Part shown: one piece after another, positions 1 to 11,844 of the stretch | Position numbering within the stretch: position 1 is the stretch's first letter | Layout of the letters: each line of letters begins with the position of its first letter | From: Mixophyes australis | Taxonomy: Eukaryota > Chordata > Amphibia > Anura > Limnodynastidae | NCBI GenBank assembly: GCA_036250195.1 | Contig: JAVHZZ010000003.1 | Coordinates: 42,257,835-42,321,834, forward strand | Direction of reading: 5' to 3' | Length of the DNA stretch: 64,000 nt | Notes under the pieces: generated by a model | What the model was told of the DNA's origin: nothing | The model's input: only the letters and a program-made list of their open reading frames with translations | Databases searched by the model: none | Translations under genes and position numbers: made by a program

Positions 1-377
1 ACTCTGAGGCAGCTCAGTGGACCTGCTGCGACTTCTCGGCAGCAAAGTCCATCCTGCCTTGTGGCGGTTCTTGGTGACTATCGGGGAAACTCGTTGGACT
101 CCGCATCTCTGGGTCTGCCAGCACCAGTCAGGGTTAGTGCTGGTCCTGCATTCATCCAGTTTTCTGACAATTGCACTGCGCATGCCAAGAAACGAACTAT
201 ACACCAGGGAATGCAAATGTATGTTCTTATGTTCTATGCATTACCTTGTTGTGCAAAGGACAATTAAGAAAGCCTACGATTTCATGGGCAGAACGGGGAG
301 AGGAACGGGCGTATGCCCGTAGTCATTTTACAGTAAGTGTGTGCCAAGCTCGAGCACTTGAAGCAGCGACTATACTG
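1..377. other. unassigned flank
   Basis: No gene or recognisable repeat is seen. The open frames here are short, lack family motifs and overlap one another in different frames. The stretch ends at the TTAACAGG duplication that begins the first hAT element. Confidence 0.5.
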
Positions 378-385
378 TTAACAGG

Positions 386-2731
386 CAGGGCCTGATCATC
401 CACTAGGCTGACCAGGCTGCAGCCTGGGGCGCTGGGTCCCGGGGGGTGCGGCGCTGAGGGTATTTATTTATTTTTTTTATTCTTTTTTTTTTTTTTCTTC
501 ATTCATTTTTTTTTTCGGGGTGGGGAAGGGGGGTCGCCACGGGGGGGGGGGGGGGGTGGAGGGCTCGGCGATCACCATTGGTGGTCAGTGGTTAGCAACA
601 CACAGCCAATCGCCAGGCTGCCTGTTGCTGTGCAGCAGACAGGAAGCAGGACGTCTTCACTTCCTATCTGCTGATCTGGGGAGAGGAGCGACGCTGGCAC
701 AACTACAGGTAAGTGAAGGGGGGAACTGCCCTGCATATCTATAGGGAGGGGGGGAACTGCCCTGCATATCTATAGGAAGGGGGGAACTGCCCTGCATATC
801 TATAGGAAGGGGGGGAACTGCCCTGCATATCTATAGGAAGGGGGGGGAACTGCCCTGCATATCTATGGGAAGGGGGGGAACTGCCCTGCATATCTATAGG
901 AAGGGGGGGTACTGCCCTGCATATCTATAGAAAGGGGGGGGGGGAACTGCCCTGCATATCTATAGGAAGGGGGGGAACTGCCTTGCATATCTATAGGAAG
1001 GGGGGGGAACTGCCCTGCATATCTATAGGAAGGGGGGGAACTGCCCTGCATATCTATAGGGAGGGGGGGGAACTGCCCTGCATATCTATAGGAAGGGGGG
1101 GAACTGCCCTGCATATCTATAGGAAGGGGGGAACTGTCCTGCATATCTATAGGAAGGGGGGGAACTACCCTGCATATCTATAGGGAGGGGGGGGGAACTG
1201 CCCTGCATATCTATAGGGAGGGGGGGGAACTGCCCTGCATATCTATAGGGAGGGGGGGAACTGCCCTGCATATCTATAGGGAGGGGGGGAACTGCCCTGC
1301 ATATCTATACGAAGGGGGGGGGGGGAACTGCCCTGCATATCTATAGGAAGGGGGGGGAACTGCCATGCATATCTATAGGAAGGGGGGGAACTACCCTGCA
1401 TATCTATAGGGAGGGGGGGGACTACCCTGAATATCTATAGGAAGGGGGGGAACTACCCTGCATATCTATAGGGAGGGGGGGGGAACTGCTCTGCATATCT
1501 ATAGGGAGGGGGGGGGGAAACTGCCCTGCATATCTATAGGAAGGGGGGGAACTGCCCTGCATATCTATAGGAAGGGGGGGAACTACCCTGCATATCTATA
1601 GAGGGGGGAACTGCCCTGCATATCTATAGGGAGGGGGGAACTGCCCTGCATATCTATACGAAGGGGGGGGGGGGGAACTGCCCTGCATATCTATAGGAAG
1701 GGGGGGGAACTGCCATGCATATCTATAGGAAGGGGGGGAACTACCCTGCATATCTATAGGGAGGGGGGGGACTACCCTGCATATCTATAGGGAGGGGGGG
1801 AACTTCCCTGCATATCTATAGGGAGGGGGGGGAACTACCCTGCATATCTATAGGGAGGGGGGGGACTACCCTGCATATCTATAGGGTGGGAGAGGGGGGG
1901 ACTGTCATGCATATGTATAGGGAGGGAGAGGGGGACTGTCATACAAATCTATAGGGTGGGAGGGGGGGGACTGCCATGAAAATCTATAGGGAGGGAGAGA
2001 GGTTGATATGTATGAAGGAGGGCAGAGGAGGGGGGCTGATATATGTGACTGAGGGAGTATGACGGGGGGGGGATAGCTACAGAGTGGAGGTAAGGAAAAT
2101 AGCTGCAAGGGGGATGGATGCAGGGTGGGAGGTAAAGAAAATGGCTGCAGCAGGGGTTAAGGAAAATGGCTGTGGGGGGGGGTTGTGGTTAAGGAAAATG
2201 GCTGCAGGGGGTATTTAAAAAATAGAGCAGCTTTGAGGGGCAGAATCTCATGATTGTGTGGTGGTCACATGGGTGGTCTCAGCAATCACTAGAATACTAA
2301 ATATTAGTGAGATGGGGCTGGTAGAGGTTTGTATTTGATTGACAACAAATATTCAGATATTGCTTATATATGCCTGTCCAATGGGGTACTTTTAGCTGGC
2401 CATAATGGAGTGTTTTGTTTTAACTAAAGGGCCTAATCATTCAGGGTTTGCATTATAATACATTTTTGCATTTTCAAAACAGGACGCCAACTTTCCAGAA
2501 GCCAGCGAGAGGATAACAAAGTTGCAAGAGAGAAGAGCAAGAACAGGTAAGAGACAATGGCACAATCTGTCTAAATTTGAATGCTGGAGAATACACCTGA
2601 ACATTCATATTCAGGAGTGTTCCTATACACCTATATATTCGGAGGAGGGGGGGGGGGGAGGGGGGGGGGGGAGGGGGGGGGCGCTGCGGCCGTATTAGCC
2701 TAGGGCGGCCAGAACCCTTAATCAGGCCCTG
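386..2731. mobile_element. non-autonomous hAT element with 8-bp TSD
   Basis: The left end reads CAGGGCCTGATCATCC and the right end is its inverted counterpart, ending AATCAGGCCCTG. Both ends are flanked by the identical 8-bp sequence TTAACAGG (378-385 and 2732-2739), the duplication size typical of hAT transposons. No transposase frame survives. The interior holds poly-T and G-rich tracts, a long minisatellite (about 711-1990), a decayed continuation of that array to about 2220, and a short stretch near 2480-2550 followed by GTAAG that could be an exon remnant. hAT assignment rests on TSD length and the CAGGG terminus, which is family knowledge; the exact subfamily is unknown. Confidence 0.85.
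711..1990. repeat. G-rich minisatellite, ~30-35 bp unit
   Basis: About 38 head-to-tail copies of a unit built on AACTGCCCTGCATATCTATA followed by a purine run of 9-17 bases, mostly G. Unit length varies almost only through the G-run, as expected for slippage in a homopolymer. Later copies diverge (CTGTCATGCATATG and similar) and fade out after about 1990. The array lies entirely inside the hAT element at 386-2731. Reading frames through it are repeat artefacts. Confidence 0.95.
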
Positions 2732-2739
2732 TTAACAGG

Positions 2740-3730
2740 TGACAAAAATGGAATACATTTTTTCCCTCTGCGTCCTGCTGGCACTTCATGGTCCACACAT
2801 GTATTGTATGTATCCTGCAGTGTAGTGTCTGTCAAAGCAGAGCATTGCTAGTCCCGTATTCAACAAGAAACGTTTCTACAGATCCACTTCTAGTTCAATA
2901 CGGACCTCCGTATGCCCGATATACGTGTGTTTCCATAAAGACGCACATTGCGTTCATTTTTTTTTGCGTTCCTTGATGAATCAGGACCACAATGTGTTAA
3001 TAAATACTTTTACTGCCATTAAACAAATAAAAGCGTTTAAGTCCTCCTGTTAATAATTTTGAGGCATATTATAGCGCTAGCATTTTACAGGTGACCCATT
3101 TTATGGTTTTAAATTAATATATATTAAAAAAAAACAAAAAAAAAACCTAGCTGTGAGTTATTTTATTCGCTCCTTGGAAAACGTATGAACAGTGTAATGA
3201 AAATTCCTTAGAGATGGGTGCTGGTTCCTGTCAATTCGCTCTCCTTCCCGTCCTCCTCCTTGTGGCAGGACTGCCTCTGAGATCCTTAGAAGTCATTTGT
3301 AAAACTCCTGCACTTTCTCACGTCTCAGTTACATGTGTTTCATTTGCTACTCTTTGGAAAGAAAGAGGGAAAAAAATAACGGGAGAAGCAAAAATTTATG
3401 GTCAATTTCACAGAAGATTTTAATGGGATTATTTCACTGTTGCGCAGTTATTATAGAGTAGGAATCTAAGTTATGAGAGAATCTGTTAAACAGATTGACA
3501 TGTAACTACCCAGCTTTCCCTGTAAACGTTAAATATTCTTTAAGGATATGTGAACTTCTTTTTTTTTTACTTACTCAAATTATTTAGCATCCTTTCCTTT
3601 CTTTAATTATATGGATGTGCATTTTATCACAAATGTATACATTTATACCATATTAGTTTTTATTGGCAAGGGTCAAAAACCTATAGCCATAATAGTCTGT
3701 GGCCAGCAGAGCACTTACTTAGGCTAGGTA
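2740..3730. other. unassigned AT-rich stretch
   Basis: No coding or repeat family is recognised. It contains an A-rich run at 3124-3148. Short frames have no recognisable domains. Confidence 0.5.
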
Positions 3731-3904
3731 CACACTACAGGGTTTTCAGACGATTATCGGGCCAGTCATACGATAAATGACCATTCAGCCCAATATCGCT
3801 TTAGTGTGTACGCTCCAACGATGAACGATTATGATTCCAAAGCCCATCGTAGCGTTTCATGACAACTCAACATGGGGTACCTACCAGACCGTTCCTGACG
3901 TTAG

Positions 3905-4246
3905 GTGAGCACCTTAATTCATTAAGGAACTTAGGCAAGAAATTTCTTACTTAAGTTTCCTGGACAAAAGCATGTTACAATGCAAGGGGTGAAAATTAGT
4001 TTTCTATGTTGCACATAAGTTAAACACTGGCTGTTTGTTCATGTAGCACACAAATACTTGATAGCGTATTTGTTCACTGAAATTTAAACATGATATATTT
4101 GTGTGCTACATGAAAAAACAGTCAGTATTTAACTTATGTGCAAGATAGAAAACTAATTTTCACCCCTTGTATTTTAACATGGTTTTGTCCAGGAAACTTA
4201 AGTAAGAAATGTCTTGCCTAAGCTCCTTAAATGAATCAGGCCCCTT
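3905..4246. mobile_element. foldback MITE, copy 1
   Basis: The two halves are near-perfect inverted repeats. The left arm runs from ATTCATTAAGGAACTTAGGC through a shared core (GTTACAATGCAAGGGGTG, then GCACATAAGTTAAACACTG). The right arm carries the reverse complement and ends in CTTAAATGAATCAGGCCCC. The same element recurs at 8673-9006. No open frame. Its left end is less well conserved, so the boundary is approximate. A stretch just upstream (about 3725-3900, starting GGCTAGGTACACACTACAGG) resembles another interspersed repeat that this element may interrupt. Confidence 0.75.
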
Positions 4247-4249
4247 GTC

Positions 4250-6225
4250 TCAGGTGGTACAATACTCTTGGCAGCAAAGTATCTCACCTCATCTCCTGGT
4301 CTTCAGTTCCCTCCCCCCCTCCAATGCTGACCCTTCTTCAGTGACTGTAGTTACCGATTAAATTAATGATCACAGTGTGACACCAATAATCTGCGCTTTC
4401 TCCTTGTGTCATTGTATTAGCAAGGTTTCTGGCAATGTGAGTAAATAGAAGAGTCTCTGCCTTTAATTAAGTTGTTGTACAAGCTGATCCTAAAATCCCT
4501 TAAGTTGCATACGAAAAAGTATGCCAGCCAAAGCCACATCCCCTTCAAGACAACGTGGGACATTCCCTATGCTAATTTTCACATTTTCTCTATAAATCAT
4601 TTTTACTGTTAATATCTTTTTTATGTTGTTGTCACCCAAATGTATTTTAGTGATTTTTTTTTGTGAGTTGTTGTACTTCCATTTGATAGAATATTAGGAT
4701 AAATGTATTTTTTTTATTTAATATTAAAGGGAATATTAAAGGGGAAAATGAAGTTGGCCATGGGTTTGTACTCCATTTTTAGACAATGTGACAGGAGTAG
4801 GTAGCAGACACCAGAGGCGGAAGCTGTGGGCTCGTTTGCAGGGAGTCGGGGAAGAGGGAACCGGGGCCCCTGACTCTCTCCATCTGCCACACAATGGGCC
4901 CCATTTTCTCCATAGGCTCCGATGCACGACACTTGCCGCAAGAAGGATAATTCTGCCACTGGCAGACACCATGTCCTGTGGTAGACTAGGACACTGAAAA
5001 ACACAGCAGCCAGTAACAGACACAAATGTCCAGGAATCTGGTGCAACTAGCCCACAGCTAGTTTTATTGGGCAGCAAATGAGAAAGCAAGAGAAAGAAAA
5101 GGACAAACTAAATCATAGCCTATCCGCCTCTGAGTAATAGAAATTCCCGCTACATAATAGTCGTACTCAACAAGTTTGTCCCACCTACAAGAAAAATTGG
5201 CTCTTAGCATAGGCTGCAATACTTCTCTCTCTATGTAGTTAGCCCACCCTTATATTTAGGCAATAGAGCTGCAGTCTGCTAATCAGCCTGTTACTTGGTT
5301 ATGTTGCGTTAGACATTGAAGTTCGGAGGGAACAGATTTGCACACCTGTCAGCAGTCTGGATATTTTCATGACAGTGCAGAATTCTGCAGGTCAGAAGGG
5401 CGTGGCCCGCCCTATAGGAGGGGTGTTTTACCTGTCATGGGTGTGTCTAGATTTAGGGGGATTTGGGTGTGGCCTTATTTGCCCAGATTTTCTTAACATA
5501 AATGTTGAAGGGTTTGTAAATAGTAGATGATTATTTTCTTGTAAATATGCAAAAAGCTACAAAACTGTCATCACAAAAGCATTGATCACTGGTTCATGTA
5601 TGTATGTATAATATGTAGTTTACTGATATTACATCACTTAATGTAAGCAAGGATTTACAATTCTGATCAACACATGACCAAGAGCTATGAAAGGTTAGTA
5701 GTATAAATTGTGTTAACTGCTATCCTGCTGCTTAGCATATTTAATGTGCAATATGAAAGACAACCTTTGGAGAAAAAAATAGCCTTTTGAAGTTGACGAA
5801 TCTTTAGCTTTCTTAAAAAAAAATTATTGTTCTGTATTGGTGTTTCTCTGGTCTGTTACTTTCAATAGTCTTCAAGTAATAGGAAATAATTAAAAGTACT
5901 CTTACACTATATATATATCATTTTATTTTTGTATTTATTTTATGTAAATGTTAGAATAAAAATCTTGTTATAGGGCTAGTCCTAGTTTCTGTTATGGCGC
6001 CAGTAAGTTTGGTTGCAGAGCTCACCATTCAGTACAGACTTCATTGTTATTCTTTTCTTCCCCATAATTCCCAACCTGAGCTTTCCTGTCAATCTTATTG
6101 ATTAAACTCTCTCACAATAGAGCACGTTGTTGTGTAGTAAGGGATATACATAACCTCATTCTGAGAAGAGTTTAACGTCATTGGGGACCTGCTTAGGAAT
6201 ATGATAGAAAACACTAAAAGAGGTT
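4250..6225. other. unassigned, no gene seen
   Basis: Mostly AT-rich sequence with a more GC-balanced patch near 4800-5060. Overlapping short frames occur on both strands of that patch, but none shows a signal peptide, a domain or a splice context I can defend. Confidence 0.5.
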
Positions 6226-6226
6226 T

Positions 6227-6278
6227 CAGATACAACTCAAGTTTGCATCTATCAGATACAACTCGAGTTTGCCTCTGT
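6227..6278 (+). repeat. 26-bp tandem duplication
   Basis: CAGATACAACTCAAGTTTGC and its continuation (6227-6252) is repeated immediately at 6253-6278 with a few mismatches. It abuts the GC-rich block that follows and may mark its edge. Confidence 0.8.
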
Positions 6279-7350
6279 CACGAACTGGGTAGTAGGATGG
6301 CCTAACCTGCTGGTATCAGCGCTGCTACATTGGGAGGCGCTGAGTCTAACCACGCCTCAGGTTTTCACCAGGGAACCCTACAAGGAGTTTTGGACTTAGC
6401 TGCTGAGACGTGTCAGTTGCGGCCCTCCCAGGAAGCTACCAGCGAAGTCTGGTGAATAATCGTAGTCGAACAGTCCAGGGTCAAACCGAGCGGGCTAGAA
6501 GGTACCGAGGGGTCAGGCAGGAGAGTAGTCAGGGAGCCAGGAGTCAAAACCAGGAGATCAAAGAGTACATAGGAGAATCCAAAGAGAGAGGTCAGGTGAG
6601 CAGGGTCAAATCCAAGGAAGCAGGTAAGTAGTCACAGGGGTAACATGAGCCAAGAGCCTGGAGGCTAGACTAGGAGACTAGAAACTCTGGCACCCTAGTG
6701 GTGTCAGAGTTAGGTATAAATACTGCCCCCCCTTCCTTCATTGGTGGACATGGAGGTTGGCGGTCAGCTGGTTTGACCGCCAGCAAGAAGTGCGGCCAGG
6801 CGTCTCCATTGCCTGGATGTTTGGCCGGAAATGACGTCCTGTTGCTAGGCATCGGGACGGGCGGCTGGAGAGAGGGTGTCCATCCCCGGCACCCAGTGAG
6901 TGTGCGGGGACGGCGCCTGACAGCCTCTAACCTTATGTTATGACTTACCTGTCCCGCCACTCCGTCCGAGTGCCGCACTTCCGGGTTCGGCGGTCACGTG
7001 ATCGCACACGGAGGCAGGGATTTTGAATCCGCCTCAGTATTTAAATCCCACTCTGACACTCGCTGAGTGTCAGAGCAACACTTACTGTTCCTGGCTCCTG
7101 TCCCTTCCTTGGGAATCCTTGTGTTCCTTTGCCTCTTGTGGATTTCTGTGTACCGACCGGCTTGCTGACAAATCCTTCTCTGTGATCCTGTGTACTGACC
7201 CAGCTTGCTGACCACTCCTCTATTCTGGTGATCCGTGTACCGACCTGGCCTGATTGACTCCGAGATTGCCTTCTGATTCTGCCTGCCCATCCTTCGTTAG
7301 ACTCCGCACCTCAGGTAAGCCAGCGCTACACCTGAGACAGCGCTACATTT
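6279..7350. repeat. GC-rich unclassified repeat, LTR-like
   Basis: A sharply bounded GC-rich island in AT-rich surroundings. Near 7037 it contains TATTTAAATCCCACTCTGAC followed by an inverted motif (GACACTCGCTGAGTGTC), then pyrimidine-rich sequence. This order, a TATA-like box followed by a short hairpin, resembles promoter and R regions of retroelement LTRs. No internal coding region and no second copy is present, so a solo LTR or a non-autonomous element are both possible. I cannot define TSDs. Confidence 0.35.
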
Positions 7351-8560
7351 AAGTCCAAGACACAATTTCGCAAACATTTTAAAATAAGTAATGACCGTGT
7401 TCCTTTAATGTCAAGTACAATATGGTTATTTCAGTTTTACAGTTGGACTCCCAGTGGGAAATTGGGGGCTACTGTGGCGTACGGCACAAAATAATGTTAG
7501 CAAAGAGTTTTGTTACATTGATACAGCCTTATAAATGCCTTGACTTCATTCTTATCTGTTTTGGCGTAAGCTCCTAGTTTATGTGTAACGTCCCAAAAGC
7601 AATTGTGCTTGATTCCTACGCTGTACACAAAAGAATACTACTCGTCTGCAGCATAAATTTATATTAATGTTTAATTTGGAACGGAAAAGCATTCTTGTGA
7701 TCTCAAGGACTGTCTCACCTCTGCAAAATATGTAATTTATTTTAAAAAGGGGAATGATTTTGGTTCAAAATAATAAAAAAAAAACTTAAAATCATTTCTA
7801 CAGTGAAAGATATAGAACCCAGAACAGGATGTACTGATTAAATGAAGATTTACCGGACATTTCTGGAGAAAATTGTGAGTCTCTGGCAACTCTTAGCATT
7901 ATTTATTTTGAATAGGCTCCAGTGCTGTAAAGTTTGTGGACAGTAGTTTGGTTCTGGATGACTGACTCATACTTACTATTCTTCAATGAAAATTTCCTCC
8001 CTCGAACTTTTGCTTTTCTTTTTTTTTTTTTTTTTATGAATCCGAAATGACTTTCTTGAGTAACATAATTCTGTCACTACATGGATATAAACATAAGTCA
8101 CATGTTTGGCACAAACCGGCAAAGGGAAAATATTTATAGTTGCTTGGAGAAACATTGCAATCTATATATAAATATATGTAAGTTGACTATAAATGTGATA
8201 TACTACAACTGCAGCCAAGACGGGCTGTTTTGAAAGTAGCAAGATAGGTGAGAAAAGGATAAGAGTGCGTATAAATTAGGCTAAAAAAGATATAGAAATA
8301 GGGAGGGGAGCCAAAGTTGTGTATAGAAGATTTGCTGCAGAAGTTATAGGCAGCTGAGAAGACAAAAATTCAGAGCTTTTAGAAGCTAAGTCAGGTCAAA
8401 TGGATGGAGTGTGAGACATGCATTGAAAGACAGCTCTAAAGTACTAAGATAAGAAGAAACTTTTGGACTGTACCTTAACTTATTTTGTAGCTGTTTTCGG
8501 ATCAACTTTGTGGTTCAGAACAAAGATAGCAGCCTTATCCGTAGGTTCCCCAGGAGAAAC
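7351..8560. other. unassigned, no gene seen
   Basis: AT-rich sequence with an oligo-T run near 8017-8035. No frame with recognisable content. Confidence 0.5.
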
Positions 8561-8563
8561 TTA

Positions 8564-9075
8564 GGGGTGTATTTACTAAACTGCGGGTTTGAAAAAGTGG
8601 AGATGTTGTCTATAGTAACCAATCAGATTCTAGCTGTCATTTTGTAGAATGTACTAAATAAATGATAACTAGGGGCCTGATTTATTAAGGATCTTAACTT
8701 AAGAAACTTCTTATTTCAGTCTCCTGGACAAAACCATGTTACAATGCAAGGGGTGCAAATTAGTATTCTGTTTTGCACATAAGTTAAATACTGACTGTTT
8801 TTTCATGTAGCACACAGATACTTGACCGCTTATTTTGTACACTGAAATTTAAAGTTGATATTTGTGTGCTACATGAAAAAACAGACAGTATTTAACTTAT
8901 GTGCAAAACAGAATACTAATTTGCACCCCTTGCATTGTAACATGGTTATGTCCAGGAGACTGAAATAAGAAGTTTCTTAAGTTAAGATCCTTAATGAATC
9001 AGGCCCTAGAATCTGGTTGGTTGCTATAGGCAATATCTCCACTTTTTCAAACCCACAGTTTAATAAATATACTCC
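8564..9075. mobile_element. outer MITE with TTA target duplication
   Basis: The left end GGGGTGTATTTACTAAACTG and the continuing AGTGGAGAT motif are mirrored at the right by ATCTCCACTTTTTCAAACCC and TAATAAATATACTCC. The 3-bp TTA flanks both ends (8561-8563 and 9076-9078). A 3-bp TTA duplication is typical of PIF/Harbinger elements. The arms also contain the inverted pair AACCAATCAGATTCTAG / GAATCTGGTTGGTT. A different foldback MITE (8673-9006) is inserted between the arms. A diverged relative lies near 63265-63425. Confidence 0.75.
8673..9006. mobile_element. foldback MITE, copy 2, nested
   Basis: A nearly perfect palindrome: GGGCCTGATTTATTAAGGAT at the left is matched at the right by ATCCTTAATGAATCAGGCCC. 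The inner arms (GTTACAATGCAAGGGGTGC and reverse complement) match copy 1 at 3905-4246. It is flanked by TAG on both sides (8670-8672, 9007-9009). It sits inside the MITE at 8564-9075 and is therefore younger. No coding capacity. Confidence 0.85.
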
Positions 9076-9299
9076 TTAGACTTTTGAGAACTTCGAATTT
9101 CAGGGTGTTCAACAAGACTAAGCAAACGGCCATCGATGCAACCACCAATTTTTTTTTTTCATAATCAGTAAATAAGTTATATGTTGGTGGCCTCCAAGTA
9201 AAAAATAAAAAATACAGATAAGTAAAAACACATCATTCTGCTTGATGCTGCTAAACTATAAAGAAGAATACTGCACCATGTTATATTTGTGATTCCAGC

Positions 9300-9502
9300 T
9301 TTTGGGACAGATTCAACTATTCGCGATGTTCTTCAGAACATTGCGGCTGCGCACATTTTAGGACACTATGGTAGAAATCTCTGCGCATTTTTCCTTGCGC
9401 CCCGTAGAGGAGCGAGAAAACATGAGCGGAGATTCCTTTCAAGCTCTCCGACCGCGAAGTGTCTCCCCGAATGACACTGCGCAGCTGAATGAATCGCCCC
9501 CT
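9300..9502. mobile_element. possible MITE
   Basis: GGGACAGATTCAACTATTCG at the left and AGCTGAATGAATCGCCCCC at the right form short inverted ends around a GC-richer core. No clear target duplication. The call rests only on the inverted ends and the composition change. Confidence 0.35.
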
Positions 9503-9792
9503 TTGTGTCTTATTTTGAAGTTATGAAAGTTTAGTCGCTTCAGAGAGAAAAGAGAGGCTCCCAATAAAGCACTTCAAGATGAATGAAAAGTCTCAGAAGA
9601 AATATGGCGCAGAGGAGCGGAAAAAGAGAAAAAGAGAACAGTAAGGTGTTATGTTCAATATGGTAACAAATGCATGAATAAAACATACTCGTCTGTAAAA
9701 TGTGTTCAGGCAATGTTATGGAAATCAAAAAGCTGATCTCACTCAGTATCATGGATAAAGAAAAAGGAAAAAAAAACAATAGTGCATTCAGT

Positions 9793-9844
9793 ATGGAAAT
9801 GATGATGATAATGATGATTATTATTATTATTATTATTATTAATA

Positions 9845-9875
<31 letters not shown>

Positions 9876-9885
9876 TAGTAATATT
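9793..9885. repeat. ATT/GAT microsatellite
   Basis: Imperfect trinucleotide tract of ATG, ATT and AAT units. It explains the low-complexity Ile/Leu frames on both strands. Confidence 0.95.
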
Positions 9886-9928
9886 AGCATGTTATAGCTT
9901 GTTATGACTGATTATCTATTACCCATAC

Positions 9929-10215
9929 CAGCGGCGCACAGAGGATTGTCGGGGCGGGGGGGGTTTCCCCCCGCCGACCCAAAAAAAAAAAAAAAAAAAA
10001 AAAACCGAGAGAGAGCTCCGTTTCGCCAGCGCTGTCCTATACAGCAGCCGCGGCGCTGTCTAAGAAGCATCTGCGGCGGTGCTGTATACAATACAGCACC
10101 GCCGCGGACGCTTCTTTGACAGCGCCGCGGCTGCTGTATAGGACAGTGGCCACTTAGTTAGCGCAGGGGGGGGGGGTTTCTAGAGACTCAGAAACCCCTC
10201 CTGCGTGCGCCACTG
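9929..10215. mobile_element. palindromic MITE with CATAC flanks
   Basis: The ends read CAGCGGCGCACAGAGG and, inverted, CAGTGGCGCACGCAGG. CATAC precedes and follows the element (9924-9928 and 10216-10220). The core is a long GC-rich palindrome centred near 10085: CCTATACAGCAGCCGCGGCG on one side and its complement on the other, enclosing a second inverted pair (GCGGCGGTGCTGTAT / ATACAGCACCGCCGC). A poly-A run lies near the left end and a poly-G run near the right. The CAG..CTG ends suggest hAT, but a 5-bp duplication is short for that superfamily. Confidence 0.7.
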
Positions 10216-10220
10216 CATAC

Positions 10221-11715
10221 TTTAATTCTCTTGTTCCCTGGAGCAAGCTCTCACTTTAGGATTGCTATAATTGATTTAGAATAAGACTAACCTGTGCTGA
10301 CTTTAGATTATAGGTGCACTGGAGCCGTCATTGGGAAACCAAATACAGCTGTTATTAAGTAAAATACTGTAGTTAGAAGCTGACGCTAAATACTTTTGTT
10401 TGTCTAGTGCTAGCAAAACACGCAGCTGATATCAGGCAATTAGACTGATATTGTGACGTGTTTAGTCAATAATCGAGGGCAATTGCTGCTAATAATTCAG
10501 CTGAAAAAAAAAGTTTATTATCGGGTATTCTGGATAATGTAGTCAGAAGGTGACTGAATATCAGTGCTATTCGACCTGTGTGTGTAGTTATCTAGCAGGC
10601 CCCAAATGTGTGATTCAGTCACCTGGCACTTGTGCCAAGTGGCAAGATTGCCCCCTGTGCGGCCAGCTTAGGCAGCACTGTATATCAAAATTGTCAGCCT
10701 GTGCAATGTCAATTCCTAGTATGTCTGTTTGTCTTGTCCGACCACTATTAAATAAGCTCTGTGTACATACAAATTAGAATATGTTATATCATTTACTGCC
10801 AGTTTTATTATTTATTGTCAATGCTAATCTTGTATCAGTAGGAAGACCAGACCTTCTATTGAGGCAGGACCAGTCCCGTTAATAAAAAGAAATCAATATC
10901 TGAAGGACCAGCCCTAGCGTCAGCCACCTTGGTCAGATTGTCACTATAACGGTCAAAACGGCAGTATGAAGTCACCCTTTATAATGCTAATCAAGAATCA
11001 GACTAGTCAGTGTGGGGCTGGTGTCTCTTATTGGGGTATTAAAAAATGTCAGTGGGTTCAGGGTAAAGAATGGCCTCTTTGTTCTGGCCCTGGAAAATAT
11101 TCTGTGGCCTCATATGGCAGGTATGACCAAATTGTCAGTAGGCGGGGTCAAATAAGCAGGAGACGGGCACCCCCTGTGGGTGCCCCTATGCAGCCAACAG
11201 TGGGAATAACCAGCATGCAATGGGTGTATCTACTGTACTAGGCCATCCTCCAACCACTTCCCCTTCAAACACAGTGGCAAGTCTATGTGTACCACTGTTA
11301 GGTTCATGTGTCTTCCCTGTCAAGCACAGCAGTAGGAAGAGGGACTTACCTCCTGACATTACCTATAGTCACTTCAATTCCTGAGTGCGAGAGACAAGAC
11401 ACAGCAATATCCCCACACTCTCCACGTTACACAGGGTTCTCAAGAATGTCATTGTATACTGTAACATTAAGATTTCCCTTCACTGGGAACAAGGAACCCA
11501 GGCCAAACCATAAAAAGCAACCCTAGGCAATTATACTTCCTCCAACAAATGTTGGCAGTAGGAATTTGGGTGCATTCTCCTGTCATCCACCAAACACAGA
11601 TTCAACCATCTGACTGCCAGTTGGTGAAGAGTGATTCATCACTCTTTAGAACGTGTTTCACTGCTTCAGAGTCTAATGACAGTGTGCTTCATACCTCTCT
11701 GGTTGACGTTTGGCA
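10221..11715. other. unassigned, no gene seen
   Basis: Several frames of 70-90 codons occur but show no domain, and none extends or agrees with a neighbour. No repeat family recognised. Confidence 0.5.
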
Positions 11716-11726
11716 TTGCTCATGTA

Positions 11727-11842
11727 TGTTAGGGGATTTAGACTGTAAGCTCCAATGGGACAGGAACTGATGTGACTGAGTTCTCTGTACAGTGCTGCGG
11801 AATTAGTGGCGCTATATAAATAAATGATGATGATGATGATCT
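11727..11842 (+). repeat. SINE 3' fragment
   Basis: Matches the 3' end of the tRNA-type SINE seen complete at 56831-57188: TTTAGACTGTAAGCTCCAAT, GAGTTCTCTGTACAGTGCTG, then AGTGGCGCTATATAAATAAA and a GAT tail. The tRNA-derived head is missing, so this is a 5'-truncated copy. Confidence 0.85.
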
Positions 11843-11844
11843 TA

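Noticed and set aside
863..1271. Minus- and plus-strand frames of repeated MQGSSPPSYRYAG-type peptide
   Set aside because: They are translations of the minisatellite at 711-1990 and follow its unit length; no independent coding evidence.
4714..5089. Overlapping minus-strand ORFs of 110-117 codons as a host exon
   Set aside because: Two frames are open together, neither shows a domain or splice signals that agree.
9540..9890. Poly-Leu/poly-Ile frame resembling a membrane protein
   Set aside because: Encoded by the ATT/GAT microsatellite, low complexity only.
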